Source: Aphis gossypii (Eukaryota; Arthropoda; Insecta; Hemiptera; Aphididae). From it: a stretch of 64,000 nt of DNA. This document shows positions 1 to 11,135 of this stretch, one piece after another. The first letter of the stretch is position 1. Every line of letters begins with the position of its first letter. The stretch spans positions 62,783,260 through 62,847,259 of the forward strand of contig NC_065530.1 of the NCBI RefSeq assembly GCF_020184175.1, given 5' to 3'. The notes under the pieces are model-generated. The model was given only the letters and a program-made list of their open reading frames with translations. It was not told where the DNA came from and made no database searches. Position numbers and translations under genes: made by a program.

Positions 1-2064
1 AAAACATCAAAAGCAAGAAAGTGACGTACAAAAATCTCAAACAGATGTGATAGGAAGTTATGATAATTCTCCTTGGATTCCAATTTCACCACCAACGGAT
101 TATAAAAGAAATAATAATGTAAATAAAAAACCAGTAAAATCGAAAATGAATTCGGAACTACACGAATTAAATGGCCATTCTACAAAGTATGGGTATTCAA
201 TAAATCACGATACTGCGCCATACCAATATGTATTTCCAACTGATGTTTTGACACCAGGTTCATCAAATAAGCCGGATAGAAAATCAAGGCCTAAGTTAGA
301 AAACTTAGGCGTAACTGATAGAAAACCACAAGTGTCATCATATTCAAATTATGAATTTATTCCTCAGACGAATTACGATGGTAGTGCCATAAATTCAAAA
401 CATAAAAAAATAAAGAAGTCTTCAGGAGAAAATTTTTCTTTTGATACTATAAATTTACCTTCGAATAATTTAAAAACAGGTATTTCACATAATATTAATA
501 AGCAAAACGGAAGTGCTTCAAATCAAAGACAAAAAAATAAAACTGTTCAAAGTGGACCATCAGAAAATTTCAATATAAACTTTAAAATTGAACCTCAACA
601 AGAGAAAAAAAAGAAAAATCACAGAGATATTGAAACAGAATTAGGAAATCGTGGAAATTCAGGATCACGATACACAGGTTCTATTGTTCAAGATGTTAGC
701 CCACCTAAAACGTACGATGCGCCATTTATAACCAGACTTAAAAAAAATAACCATGATTCCCGTGGAGATCCAACTATACGCGTTTATCCAAAATATGAGT
801 TTTATCCAAATTATCAAAATGTGCAGCATCACTTAAACGATGAAATCCATCATGGACAAAGACCATTAAATAATATGAACTCAGGACATGCAAGTATTGA
901 ATCAAATCACAGTCCTCCACATAGTATAAAACATGATAGTTCACGTCTTTCTGAATACTCAAAATTTAATAATAGACCAAAAAACATTTATAAGCAATCA
1001 GATGAGCCTTCTGGAAGTTGGGAAAACTATCCTAAAATTAGAGGCCAAACATCTCAGCTATCAGAAGATAACTATTCTAAATTTAATAAAGGAGATGGTT
1101 ATCCGACATATGAATCGAATAAAAGATATGAAGGATCTGGTACTAAATCATCGTCTATTTACAGATTGATACCATATGAGAAGTCAGTGAAAATGAACAA
1201 CCCATATTCATATGTATATCACGATGATCATTATCCTTCGGGAAGTCGATACAGTGGAGTAAAAGTTGAAATAACAACACAAAGCCCTAAATTAAGCGAC
1301 AGAAATGTATATTGGAATAGCCGACATCCTCATTTACCAAAGGACTCAATAAAAAATACCGAAGAACTAAGAGGTCGAGATAAATCCGAATATGAAAATA
1401 CCCGCCACGTTGAAAATTTAACTTTGGCGCATTTTTCAGGACATCATAAATCTGGTTCTTATCGTCCACTTCCTATACAATACAATGAACGGGTGAACAA
1501 TTTGGCTAAACTTCTTAACGATAACTATCCAAAAAGAACACGTAGAGATTTAGAAGTAATAAACATTGCTTCAAGTGGTACTACTACTGAAATTCCAGTC
1601 GATACTGTTGTATATCCTCATTATAAAAAAGCTCCGAAACAATCGGCATTAAGGTATGCTACGAATCCAATATTGACACCACGTAAAACTGCAGGAGGTA
1701 TGGAGTTTTACGCTTCTACAGATAATGTTCGGTGTACTGATATGTCAGCACCAACTGACATTGTACCTAAAAGAACTGAAGATGGCGAATGGAAGGGCGA
1801 ACCATCTAATAATAATCCTAGAGTAGATGCTCTTGGTGATAAGATAGGGTGCTTCAAAACAAAATATTTTGGTAGCGATCCTTTAGACAATCCTATCTTT
1901 AAAGAAAAAGATGTTGGATTTCCGGATGTATTATTCACTGTGAAAAAATCTCCAGAAAAGGAAAAAGACGATACTCAACCAGGCAAGCCACACGCGAACT
2001 GGAATTTTGCTGACGAACTAATTTCTGACCATTGGTTCCCTAGTAAGGATGTACGAAGCCGAAG
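1..2064 (+). CDS. Exon 1 (partial) of the large low-complexity protein gene
   Basis: Codons start at base 2 and stay open to the donor GAAG|GTAAAT after 2064; the exon ends with two bases of a split Arg codon. Ser/Asn/Tyr/Lys-rich sequence runs to about 1500, then the first furin-type site RTRR at 1535-1546, then the motif TTTEIPV, which recurs in exon 3. Codons about 1640-1935 carry both visible cysteines (NVRC and IGCF) and denser Gly/Pro/Asp, suggesting a conserved module. Confidence 0.8.
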
Positions 2065-3991
2065 GTAAATTATAAATCATAAAGCAATAATTTTTAATTC
2101 AACACTCAAATTTATTTTTTCACAGATCACATAATAATACTTTACCCATTAATCATAAAATTGAAGGTATGGACTCAATTATACCAGAACCAGTTATTTT
2201 AACCTTTCCAACTAAAATATCAACTGTTATCTATAACAATGATACGAAAATAGAATCAGAAGATAGTGATTCTGATGTTTCTTCAAATGATGAACATATT
2301 TTACAATATTCAATTCAACATCCTACTCAAAAACCAGAATCTGTAGTAAAAAATAACCATTTAATAGACAATAAAATTGAAGGCCTTCTTCCACCACCAC
2401 AAATAATAAAAAAGCCAAAAAAATTACAAAAGATTAAGAAACCAAAAATAAAAAAAGTATTGAAAAAGGTAAAAGTGGACGACGAAACAAACGATACTGA
2501 TTTGCTTGATGTTCTTAGCCCTATTACTTCTTTTTTTACTGACGAAGATGACGTTATGGTTCCACCAGTTGTCCACAATTTCTTTAATATTAAAATGACA
2601 CCATCTGCGAAACTTAAAACCACAACAATGGTAGACAAAAACATCGGCGAAACAGTAAACAGATTTCAAATTCAAAATTTTAGAAGAACCAAAAGAAATA
2701 TGAAAGGTGTAGATTTAGAAAAACCAAAACAAAGAAAATTAAATATTTATAATAATACTAATGTGAGTTTATCCTCACCAACTGCTAGTGTAAGAATATA
2801 TTCTCCAAAAAATGGTTCTTGGTTGCGAGATAAGAGAGACCATGTTTCTGTCAATGTAGATGTAAGAAGAAAAGAACCGCGGTATTACTATCATACTGAA
2901 CGGCCACGAGTCCGAGTAAAAAGGGTAGTGCATAATCCTCCATCTTATAACAGAAAAGATCAAGTGTTTAGCAGTAAATATTTGGTGTCAGATCAGGATA
3001 ATTCTGAAACTTTACCAGAGGAAATAAATGTGGCGTTTTCTACTGTACCTAGCTATGAGTCAACGACGGCAAAGTTCATACCAGCAATAGCATTTGGTGA
3101 CAGCAAAACTAAAATAATTAATTACAACGACAGTGTAGCTAATAGTACAAACGGTATTGAAAGTACACAATTCGATAAAAAGGGTTCATTGATATATGTT
3201 AATAATCCAGACACTGGAGTTGGAAAATGGATGCAAGTGGTTAAAGTGAAAAACGAAGAAGACACAAAATCTGTTTTACCAAATGGTCCTGTTTATATAG
3301 AAAAAAAAATTAAGGATGGTATTGCTGAGGAATCTATTGGAAAATTTGGATTTAAAGGGTCTACTAAAGATTTATTCAGAAACGTATTAGGCCCTACAAT
3401 AGATCATAGATTTAAATTTAGAATTCCAAATAAAGAATCTGTAAAGGAAAATGTCAAGGAAACACCAAAAAAGGCAGATTGTCCAAAAATTATACGACCG
3501 AAAAAAAAACAGGTTTGTCTAATAGGAAATGCTTTTTTTATTTAAAATATTAATGTTTATATTATGAATTTTAGATAAGAAGACGAACTACAACGACAAC
3601 AACAACTACAGAAATACCTGTGGAAGAAGAAGTTGATGAGAGGCCTGAACAACATAGTGGAGAAGATGATAATACTGGACCTGTCCAAGAAGAAGATGAA
3701 GAAGAAGGAGGAGAAAAAGAAGGTGGCGAGAGAGAAGGAGGAGAAAGAGAAGGAGGGGAAAGAGAAGGAGGAGAAAGGGAAGGAGAAGGAGAAGGAGAAG
3801 GAGGAGGAAGAGAAGACGATGAAAATGAAGAAGAACCACATATTGAACGTCCTCAATATCAACAAGAAAGTGAAGAAAACTCTGATACTGAACAAGGTCA
3901 AGATCAAGATCAAGATATTCACGAGTCTAAAAGAAAAAAACCATATGCTAAGATTAAGAAACCAGAATATGGTATGTTTTTTTTTGGCTGA
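1..3991 (+). CDS. 5'-partial gene: large low-complexity protein with furin-type sites and acidic tail
   Basis: I do not recognise the family. Three exons join in one frame: 1-2064, 2126-3512 and 3575-3971, with GT-AG introns of 61 and 62 bases. The reading frame is open at base 1, so the start and any signal peptide lie outside the window. About 1,282 residues are visible. The protein is hydrophilic, rich in Asn, Ser, Lys, Tyr and Pro, with no membrane segment. Five R-X-K/R-R sites (RTRR, RSRR, RTKR, RDKR, RVKR) would suit proprotein-convertase cleavage of a secreted precursor; that is inference. The segment from about 1640 to 1935, with the only two cysteines I noticed, looks more folded than the rest. 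Exon 3 begins RRR plus a Thr run, then turns strongly acidic. The end is uncertain: either splicing continues at the donor at 3971/3972, or translation reads through to TGA at 3989-3991, with AATAAA at 4136. Confidence 0.78.
2126..3512 (+). CDS. Exon 2 of the large low-complexity protein gene
   Basis: Acceptor TTTTTTCACAG ends at 2125, and the first base completes the split Arg codon, making RSRR across the junction. The frame is open for 462 codons to donor ACAG|GTTTGT after 3512 (phase 0). The exon holds a Lys-rich stretch (about 2410-2490) and three furin-type sites: RTKR 2685-2696, RDKR 2826-2837 and RVKR 2913-2924. Codons around 3180-3250 (NPDTGVGKWMQVV) look less biased. Confidence 0.8.
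3575..3991 (+). CDS. Exon 3: Thr run and acidic Glu/Gly repeat tail
   Basis: Acceptor GAATTTTAG ends at 3574 and the frame continues in phase 0 as IRRR, a Thr run, EIPVEEE, then an acidic region with repeated GGE/REGG units, then a QD-rich stretch and a Lys-rich end (SKRKKPYAKIKKPEYG). A good donor ATATG|GTATGT lies at 3971/3972 (phase 1). Without splicing the frame ends six codons later at TGA. One possible next acceptor, CATTTAG ending near 4094, would add ten unremarkable residues and a stop just before AATAAA at 4136. I cannot choose between these. Confidence 0.65.
   Translation: MRRRTTTTTTTTEIPVEEEVDERPEQHSGEDDNTGPVQEEDEEEGGEKEGGEREGGEREGGEREGGEREGEGEGEGGGREDDENEEEPHIERPQYQQESEENSDTEQGQDQDQDIHESKRKKPYAKIKKPEYGMFFFG
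3696..3813 (+). repeat. In-frame purine minisatellite (GGAGAA-type)
   Basis: An all-purine, strand-asymmetric run of GAAGGAGGAGAAAG-like units inside exon 3, encoding Glu/Gly/Arg repeats. Its reverse strand gives long Ser/Phe or Leu open frames that are shadows. Confidence 0.85.
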
Positions 3992-4135
3992 AGAGATAAA
4001 ATTAATTTAATAATGTAATTTTTCAACTTTTTAAATAATTACATATTTTATTTTTATAATTTATTTTGTGAATACCTATGTTATGTTACATTTAGAATTT
4101 TTTATTGTAATATTTATGTTTTCATAACAATTGTA

Positions 4136-4141
4136 AATAAA
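4136..4141 (+). terminator. Candidate polyadenylation signal
   Basis: AATAAA lies 145 bases after the read-through TGA at 3989-3991. It fits the 3' end of the large-protein gene if exon 3 is terminal. Confidence 0.4.
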
Positions 4142-4570
4142 ATGACTTTTAAATCCAACTAAATATTAAAAAATATGTTGGTTATTATAGCTTAGCCTTT
4201 TTTCATAATAGATACCTATAACATCAATATACTATGCATAAAGAATATATTATAATATTTGACATAATGACATTATATATTTTGTTAACTCTTTTTCTAT
4301 ATTATTCATGGGTTATTGAAGTATATAAATTTGTTTGAAATGTTGTTGTTTAATTTAGAAAATAATAACAAACATACATGTCTAGTTATTGCTGCTTTAC
4401 TACCATCGTCGTACAACATATGTTGTGTAATTATTTAACAAATCTAAAATGTTTTAAAATAAAATTGTTTATTATACGTCAATAGTTCGATATCCAAAGT
4501 AAAAATAATTGTTATAATTGTTATACGTTTGAGAGCAAAGATCATCGTAATGTATAAAATAGGTAGGTAA

Positions 4571-4664
4571 AGTGAGTACCACTCAGCTGTACATTAGATG
4601 TTGAGTGGGTCACTAATGCAAGTGTGTTCAATTTGAATTCAATGATGAATAAAAAACGATTGTA
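4571..4664 (+). repeat. Aphid dispersed repeat fragment
   Basis: The reverse complement of this piece matches 7790-7912 and the end of the element at 58961-59413: the shared core reads AATCGTTTTT, then a CATTGAATTCAAAT-like stretch, then GACCCACTC and a GTACAGC-like stretch. It is truncated at the AACGATTGTAGG end. Confidence 0.65.
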
Positions 4665-5310
4665 GGTAACCGGAAAAGGTCTAAAACTTTGTTATATTAC
4701 CAAATAATTTCGTCCATACTGAAAATTAAAATATCTATTACAATTAATTGTCCTTACACATTATTTTAGATTTTATGGTTTCACTATGAACTACTTATTA
4801 AGAATCTTGCTAACAATTTTCAAAACTTAGATACAAAAAAGAAAGTTTTATTAGTTTTTAACTAGAAACTACAAAATGGTTTGCAATTTTTTGCGTTTTT
4901 TACATGGTGAAAATTTCAAGTATCTATTATTTTTTTTTCAAAATATAATTATCAAAAATTGTGTGAGAAGAAATAATAATTACGTTAAAATATATCGAAT
5001 TTCATAAACTTTGAACTTGAAACTATCATAAACATTTATTTGGCTTCCCAGTAGAATTTTTGTTAAGTTGAAAAACTAATAAAGAACCTTATATTACATT
5101 TTTTATTGAATACATTTTATAAAAACAAAAATTTTTATTAATTTTTAATTACAAAATAATTTACTAATTATCTAAACTTTTATAAATTTTATCAATATTT
5201 TAACTTAAATCCATCCCTATTTTTAAAACAGAAGTTGTTTATCGAGTTATTATTGTGTTTTATAATATACTAATCCAAAAAAAAAAAAAAAAATACATCA
5301 TGATAAAATC

Positions 5311-5362
5311 AATACTTACATTCATCACTTCGCTCAGGATCTAAAATGTTTTAATAATGTTT
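5311..5362 (-). repeat. Terminal fragment of the CTGAGCGGAG aphid repeat
   Basis: Read on the minus strand it matches the start of the element at 58961 (ATTTTAGACTCTGAGCGGAGCG, then a TGTATTG-like stretch) with several mismatches. A 17-base A tract sits just upstream at 5277-5293. Confidence 0.55.
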
Positions 5363-5710
5363 TTCATTTAAAAATTTAGTCATAACTAATAAGAAAACTA
5401 TAGATAAAAAGTTGATATACTTATCAATTAAAGTTTTAAGTCCATTTGATACATAATCTAGAATATTTTAATTCTGTACGTTATATTTCTAATGTCGATT
5501 TTAACCATATTATTACCATATTTGAATCATCATTGAATATTAAATCAAATAAATTTAATAATATATAGGTATGGTAGGTACTAGGTTACATTAATTATAA
5601 TTTATTATAATTTGTAGATACCTAATTATTTGTAATGTTTTCAAATCGAATAGTATAGGACATCTTTATAAAATGTTTAGAAAATGAATGTTGATTATTC
5701 AGTAAATAGG

Positions 5711-5742
5711 TATTATAATGTATTTTCAAATACATTATAATA
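5711..5742. repeat. Perfect 15-bp inverted repeat, 2-base loop
   Basis: Arm TATTATAATGTATTT at 5711-5725 pairs perfectly with 5728-5742. It could extrude as a cruciform or be the relic of a small palindromic element. AT-rich sequence makes a chance origin possible. Confidence 0.6.
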
Positions 5743-7789
5743 ATATTAATTATTATATTATTAAAATAGTACAATATAACTAATAGCCATAACATTAATT
5801 TTATGCTGTACGAATCGACTCATGGCTATTATAATTTATTATTACTAATAAATATAATTATATCGTAGAATCTCAAATTATGAAACAATATAGCTGAGGG
5901 TTAAATGTGATATAAAAATCATCAACAATTAATTTTTTTAAATGTAAAATATTGTATTAAGCATCATAATAGTATTTATTAATTGAGTGATTAGCCTTAT
6001 CAGATGGTACTATGGAATAATCCAAAAACATCATTCGGTTAATCTATTATTTATCTATCTGGATTGTGTTTATTTTCAATAGTTGTAGTCCTTAACACGT
6101 TCAAAGAATATATTATCATTGAGGTACCTATCATTAAACTCGACGTAGGTATATATTTTATATTTATTGTGAATATAAAAACGAAGAATGTAATTAAATA
6201 TTATTTTAGATCGCATCAAACGACTTAACTGTTTTACACCAGCTTTTTATAATATACCTAATGATTAATGAATTTCTATATTGAATCTAATTATTATTTG
6301 TATAACTGAATTTAATTTTAATCATATGTGTTGAACGTCCATTTACCAACATAATATTATTTTATTATTTACCTACTTGTATACTTATTTTACGAAAAAA
6401 TTACTGCACAAGGTAAACATTATTGTTAATGAAATAGGTCAGAAGTTTTCGTATTTGTTAAATAAAAATAATTTTAAAGATAGTATTAGTAAATGAAACA
6501 TGTCGGATAACAAACAAGCTAGTAATAAAGCACTAACTTATGGGATTTATTAAAATAAATTTATTCTCCTTTAATGATATTATTTATAGTAAATAAATAA
6601 CTAAATAATTCAATTTATTTACTGTCAATATAATATGTATATCATTTTATTTTAAGTTAAATGATCTAATATAGTAATATTTACAATTATACGCATGTTA
6701 ATAATAAAATAAATGATAATTATAATATAATATGAGTCCTACCTTATTTATTATAAGATACATTATTGTTTAATTAATTATTTTTAACGTTATGAAAATG
6801 AATCATATTTGATTGTCATTTAAAAACAAACAAATTTGTCAATGTTTTGTTTTATTTTTATTTTTTAAACTAATGTTTATCTTTAATAAGTAGGTATTTA
6901 TCAATTTATTATATTACTGATCATATTATATAATCACGTATATCACCTATTATTTTTAACATATTATTTTTTATAGATATTTTATATTTTAAGTATTGAG
7001 TATATCATGATTTCATTTAATAATAGGTAAGTTAAATTAATTTTAATTATATCTGTTTAAATTTTTAAAATGACTGTTGTGAAATATTATTAATAGCAAC
7101 AAAAACAATTTCATGTTAATAGTTTTTCCATTCGTAGCAATTAAAACTATGAAGCATTGTAGCTACACGGTAGAACCTACCTATTTCCTATACTGCAGTA
7201 AACAATATTTAAAACTCATAATATAAAAATTATAATATTCTTAAAAGGTTTTTTTTAAGAATAATTGATACGATACTACTTCAGTACCATCTACTGACAA
7301 TTATCATTTAAAATATTTACGGTAATAATATTTAAATGTAGGAGAATTTTCAAAGTTACGAGTATTATAAAAGCTTATAAGCTTTCATCAACAACTTATT
7401 AATTTTTGATGTGAAGCATATTATAATGATTAATACTCATGCTCAATATATAATATAATATTATTCATTATTCAACAATAACATAAATTTACTATTTATT
7501 TCTAATAAATGTCAAGATTGATTTTTAAATTTTTAGCGGAGTGATGAATTTTTCAAAATATGTAGATTAACATTAAGTTATTACTTATTTATGCCATGAA
7601 TTTATCTATACGGTTTAGTGGTAAGGTGGTATGAATATATTATAGTATTATAATAATTAAATAATAAAAACAAAATAATGCTTTTGAAAAAAAATTAAAT
7701 CAACTTAACATAGTACTAATGGTAAAATAAATTACTTAATAAAAATTTCCAAAAAATAATAACATAAAATGTACTTATAGTGATGTAGG

Positions 7790-7912
7790 CTGACAGATCG
7801 TCTTCGCTGAGAATGGTTTTTCGGATACAATGATATATTATTGAATTCAAATTTATTACATCCATTACATCACCCACTCAAACCTATAGTGCAGGAGAAT
7901 GGTATCCACATG
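7790..7912 (-). repeat. Aphid dispersed repeat at the edge of the duplicated block
   Basis: Contains GACAGATCGTCTTCGCTGAG, AATGGTTTTT, ATTGAATTCAAATTTA and CACCCACTCAAACC, the same order as the reverse complement of 4571-4664. Its distal part (from about 7853) continues into the segment duplicated at 18705. Confidence 0.6.
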
Positions 7913-8834
7913 TTTTTTAGATGTTTTATTGAAATGAGGATCACGTTGGTAAAATATACGTGCACTTATATACTTATCTTTTAGATAAGAAAAAACCTTA
8001 AAGAGTAGGGTTTTTCCCCATTTTGAATTTCTTAATACCAATTTTTTAAGAAATTTTCTATGTAATATTTTTGAGACCAATATGTTAATTTATTATTCAT
8101 AGGTAAATAATCAACAAAGTAAAAACCCTGTTAAGAATTGCTTATTAGTTATTGGATAGAATAATTCATTATTGTCAAGAAATTTTAACAGCATTCGCTT
8201 CATTAATTATTACCAACCAACAAACAGAGATTTTCAATTATCGTTTTAATTAAATTCCATAATTTAATGTTTTCATTTTAACACATAATAATTACAAAGA
8301 GTCTTAAATTTATAAGGTTTTATTTTTAATTTAATTATATAATTAATAAAGTACCTACTATTAAATAACTATTTGTTAAAAATTACAATAAAATATACAA
8401 TAAAATTATTCGTAATAACTGGGAATCGGATTTTAAAGCATATGCTTCTTTTTTATGTATGAGATAGAAATCTAATTTTTAGTCATGTTTTTTTTACTTT
8501 TTTAAAAATAAATATACTTCTTTTTTGCTTTTTAAAGCAAATGAGTGCTTTTTTAGTTGCTTATTATGCTTGAAAATCCGAGTCTTAGTAGTAAGTAATA
8601 ACTATATTATAAAATAAGAGTACCAACGACTTCAGTATTTTATAACATTATATTTTAGTCAGATTATTGTGAATAAATTACATTATGTTATACATATTAC
8701 ATAGTATATGTTTCTTAAATATAAAATAAAAATACTATAAATAGATTATCATTCCAATGACGAATATTCCATTAGACGACCGTTTGTTCAGCCACAGGGA
8801 AGAAAATAAATACTTTCAGTTATCCTTGTTCAAT

Positions 8835-8869
8835 TATAAATTGCGTATTTATTTTACATTGATCATTAG
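8835..8869 (+). promoter_or_regulatory. Candidate core promoter of small secreted gene, copy 1
   Basis: TATAAATT at 8835-8842 is followed by an initiator-like TCATTAG whose A (8865) is 30 bases from the TATA start. It would give a 5' leader of about 154 bases. In copy 2 the TATA is changed to GTATCAATT while the initiator is kept. A stronger-looking TATAAATAG at 8736-8744 has no clear initiator. Confidence 0.35.
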
Positions 8870-9018
8870 TGACTAACAGTTTAATGTATGAAAAAAAACA
8901 TTATTGGTAGAAAATTAGAATATAAGGACGAGTAGAGCCAAATGAAAATTAGTTCACTTGTGTTGAGTTAACAGATAAGTTCTATACTATTTCTATTTCT
9001 TAACAAAAATCAAGAAAA

Positions 9019-10662
9019 ATGGCTGCTAAATTCAGTATGGTAAGTTAAACTTTCTATTAAATATTCAATCTTATATTTTATTAATACATAAGGTCTATAT
9101 GAATTGTGTTTTTTAAATTTTTAAATATCAAATAATTTAAAATATAATACATTTTACGTATTATGGTAGTAGTACCTAACAGTATAATAAATTTATATAA
9201 AACATTTCTTTTCAATAAATATTAAAAAAAGTATTTTATAAATAAAAATAAGTTAGTTGTAAAAATAGTTCAATAAGTATAATTTATATTATGATTAGTA
9301 TAGTACGATATAAATTATACTTATCCCTAAATCATTATCAAAAATAGAACATAATAACCTAACTAACTGCAGTTAAAAATTTAGTAACTAGCGAGTAGCT
9401 TGATTTTTCTTTATTATGTTCATGATAATTAATATTTTGGGATTATACAGTAATAAATTGATCATTTTTAGTTTTTGTAGCATATATGATTATTCCAAAG
9501 GAACTTACAGTTTGTAAATGACGTACATTTTTAAAAAAAAATAATTTTTGATTAATAGTATAGGGCATAGGCCCTTAAACCATAAATATACAAGAACATA
9601 TTTTGATTCTCAATTAATAAAATACATTTTACGTCGTACCGATTACAATGTGTTGTCTACGTCTTACTAAATCAGTAAATAGTCTTTACTATTTCACGTT
9701 GGTCGAATCCATTTCTCATCATACCCACTAATATAATTTTTACTATTATTATTTACAAATGTATCTACAATACTCTTGAAAATATTTTTAACTTTAAATG
9801 TCTAATATATCACTATATATTCACTCTATTAATAAAAATAACATATTAAAATGAATTCTTCTAAACGTAAAATTTTCTAAGTTATGCTTTTGTGTAAAAG
9901 ATAGAGTCAATACTTGTTGGTGTGACGTTTTATTAAATGCTGATGATATTTTGTTCTTTAACTATGAAATTTTATAATTTAAATAATATATATTTAAAAA
10001 ACAGTTATGATTTCTATAATATATTAATATTATTTAAATAAACAAATATTGGATTAAATTCAATTAATTCAATTCAATTGCAACATATTAGTAATTGTAA
10101 AAGTTAAAAAAATATTTTTGATAACGTACTGAACAATTTGTTGTCAGTTATAATAATTATAACAAGTAATTACTATTTTAATATTTTATAGTTCTCTCTA
10201 TTTAAAGTTTTAAGAATCGATTTATTTAAATGAGTAGTAATCATTATAGAATCACAAACCGGGTACCTATATGGTGTTCATTCTATCTTCTAGATCATGA
10301 TGTGCTTGGCAGTGTTAAATGTTGCATTGGCAATGCCCACCGCACAACCTGCTGGAGTGGAGTATGAAAATATGAAACCTGCAGAAACATCGCATGTCCA
10401 CTTGCCATTTTCGTTTGGTTTTGGTGCATATCCTGCACGATACGCGCCATATGGATTCAGAAGTGGTTTAGGTATTAAGTTATTTCAAATAGTTACTACT
10501 TTTTTAAAAATTTAAGGAGAATGTATATAATAAATATGAATATTTTATTTTGTTTTTGATAATAATAGTACTATTTGATTTGCAGGTATTTCTGTTGGCT
10601 ACCCCAGTGTCTACGCTCACGGATACGGTTATTCGTACGACTACCCCTACCTATTAAAATAG
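9019..10662 (+). CDS. Small secreted Gly/Tyr-rich protein, copy 1 (91 aa)
   Basis: Exons 9019-9039, 10294-10471 and 10586-10662 (stop TAG 10660-10662). Exon 1 codes MAAKFSM and ends at ATG|GTAAGT; the acceptor CTTCTAG opens exon 2, and TTAG|GTATTA and TTTGCAG bound a 114-base second intron. All phases agree. The product has an N-terminal hydrophobic signal peptide (about residues 7-20, MIMMCLAVLNVALA, likely cut after A20), then a short linker, HVHLPFSFGFGAYP, and a Gly/Tyr-rich tail (GYPSVYAHGYGYSYDYP) ending LLK. There are no cysteines after the signal. The composition suits a cuticle, eggshell or secretory-gland protein, but I recognise no family. The start is chosen because the other copy has an identical exon 1. 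AATAAA follows at 10761. Confidence 0.88.
9273..9324. repeat. Perfect 17-bp inverted repeat in intron 1 of copy 1
   Basis: ATAAGTATAATTTATAT (9273-9289) pairs with 9308-9324 across an 18-base loop. It lies at the left edge of the roughly 355-base stretch absent from copy 2. Confidence 0.65.
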
Positions 10663-10760
10663 GTCAATTTTAAGATACAATGATCAAATTCTTATACAAT
10701 ATCAAAAAAAATTTAAAATTTAAACTTATTTTTTAGTTTCTCATTTTACGTAATGGCTAA

Positions 10761-10766
10761 AATAAA
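10761..10766 (+). terminator. Polyadenylation signal of copy 1
   Basis: AATAAA about 100 bases after the TAG stop; the same signal is conserved at the matching place in copy 2 (21139). Confidence 0.6.
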
Positions 10767-11135
10767 TACAAAAAATATCAGGTTCAGATATAAATTCTTC
10801 TTTTTTTTTATCCTATGAGTTTGTTGAAAAAATACAAATATATATTTTAAGTTTGATAAGGATACAATTTAGTTTAATCACAGACTTAAAGGTTATGTCT
10901 ATAAAATTACGAATCAATTGAATTTGAAATAATCATAATGTTTTATGATTATTGCTTAATTAATTTAAAAACATGTAGTTAATTATCGATTTACATTTAT
11001 TTGCTGATTACAAATCACTAGCATAAGTCGTTAGAAAGTTGATCTTTAAAAGTTGAAATAGTTAAAACAAGAAAAAACAATTATATTTACTATTTAGTTT
11101 TAGTATGACATTTAAATAAATTTATCTTTGGTCTA

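Larger units (their letters stand above)
4142..7789. other. AT-rich intergenic DNA with repeat pieces
   Basis: No coding exon could be supported. The stretch holds two fragments of an aphid dispersed repeat (4571-4664 and 5311-5362), a poly-A tract at 5277-5293 and a perfect 15-bp hairpin at 5711-5742. Confidence 0.6.
7853..11135. repeat. Segmental duplication, copy A
   Basis: Aligns by eye with 18705-21490 over upstream DNA, all three exons, both introns and the downstream flank. Examples are GAGGATCACGTTGGTAAAAT here and GAGGATCACATTGGTAAAAT at copy B. Copy A has about 355 extra bases in intron 1 (about 9264-9618) and about 210 more near 9900-10106. The upstream parts at about 8350-8480 and 19210-19455 are not alike. 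Confidence 0.85.

Noticed and set aside
3557..3922. Long minus-strand Ser/Phe and Leu-rich frames
   Set aside because: They are the complement of the purine minisatellite in exon 3 of the plus-strand gene.
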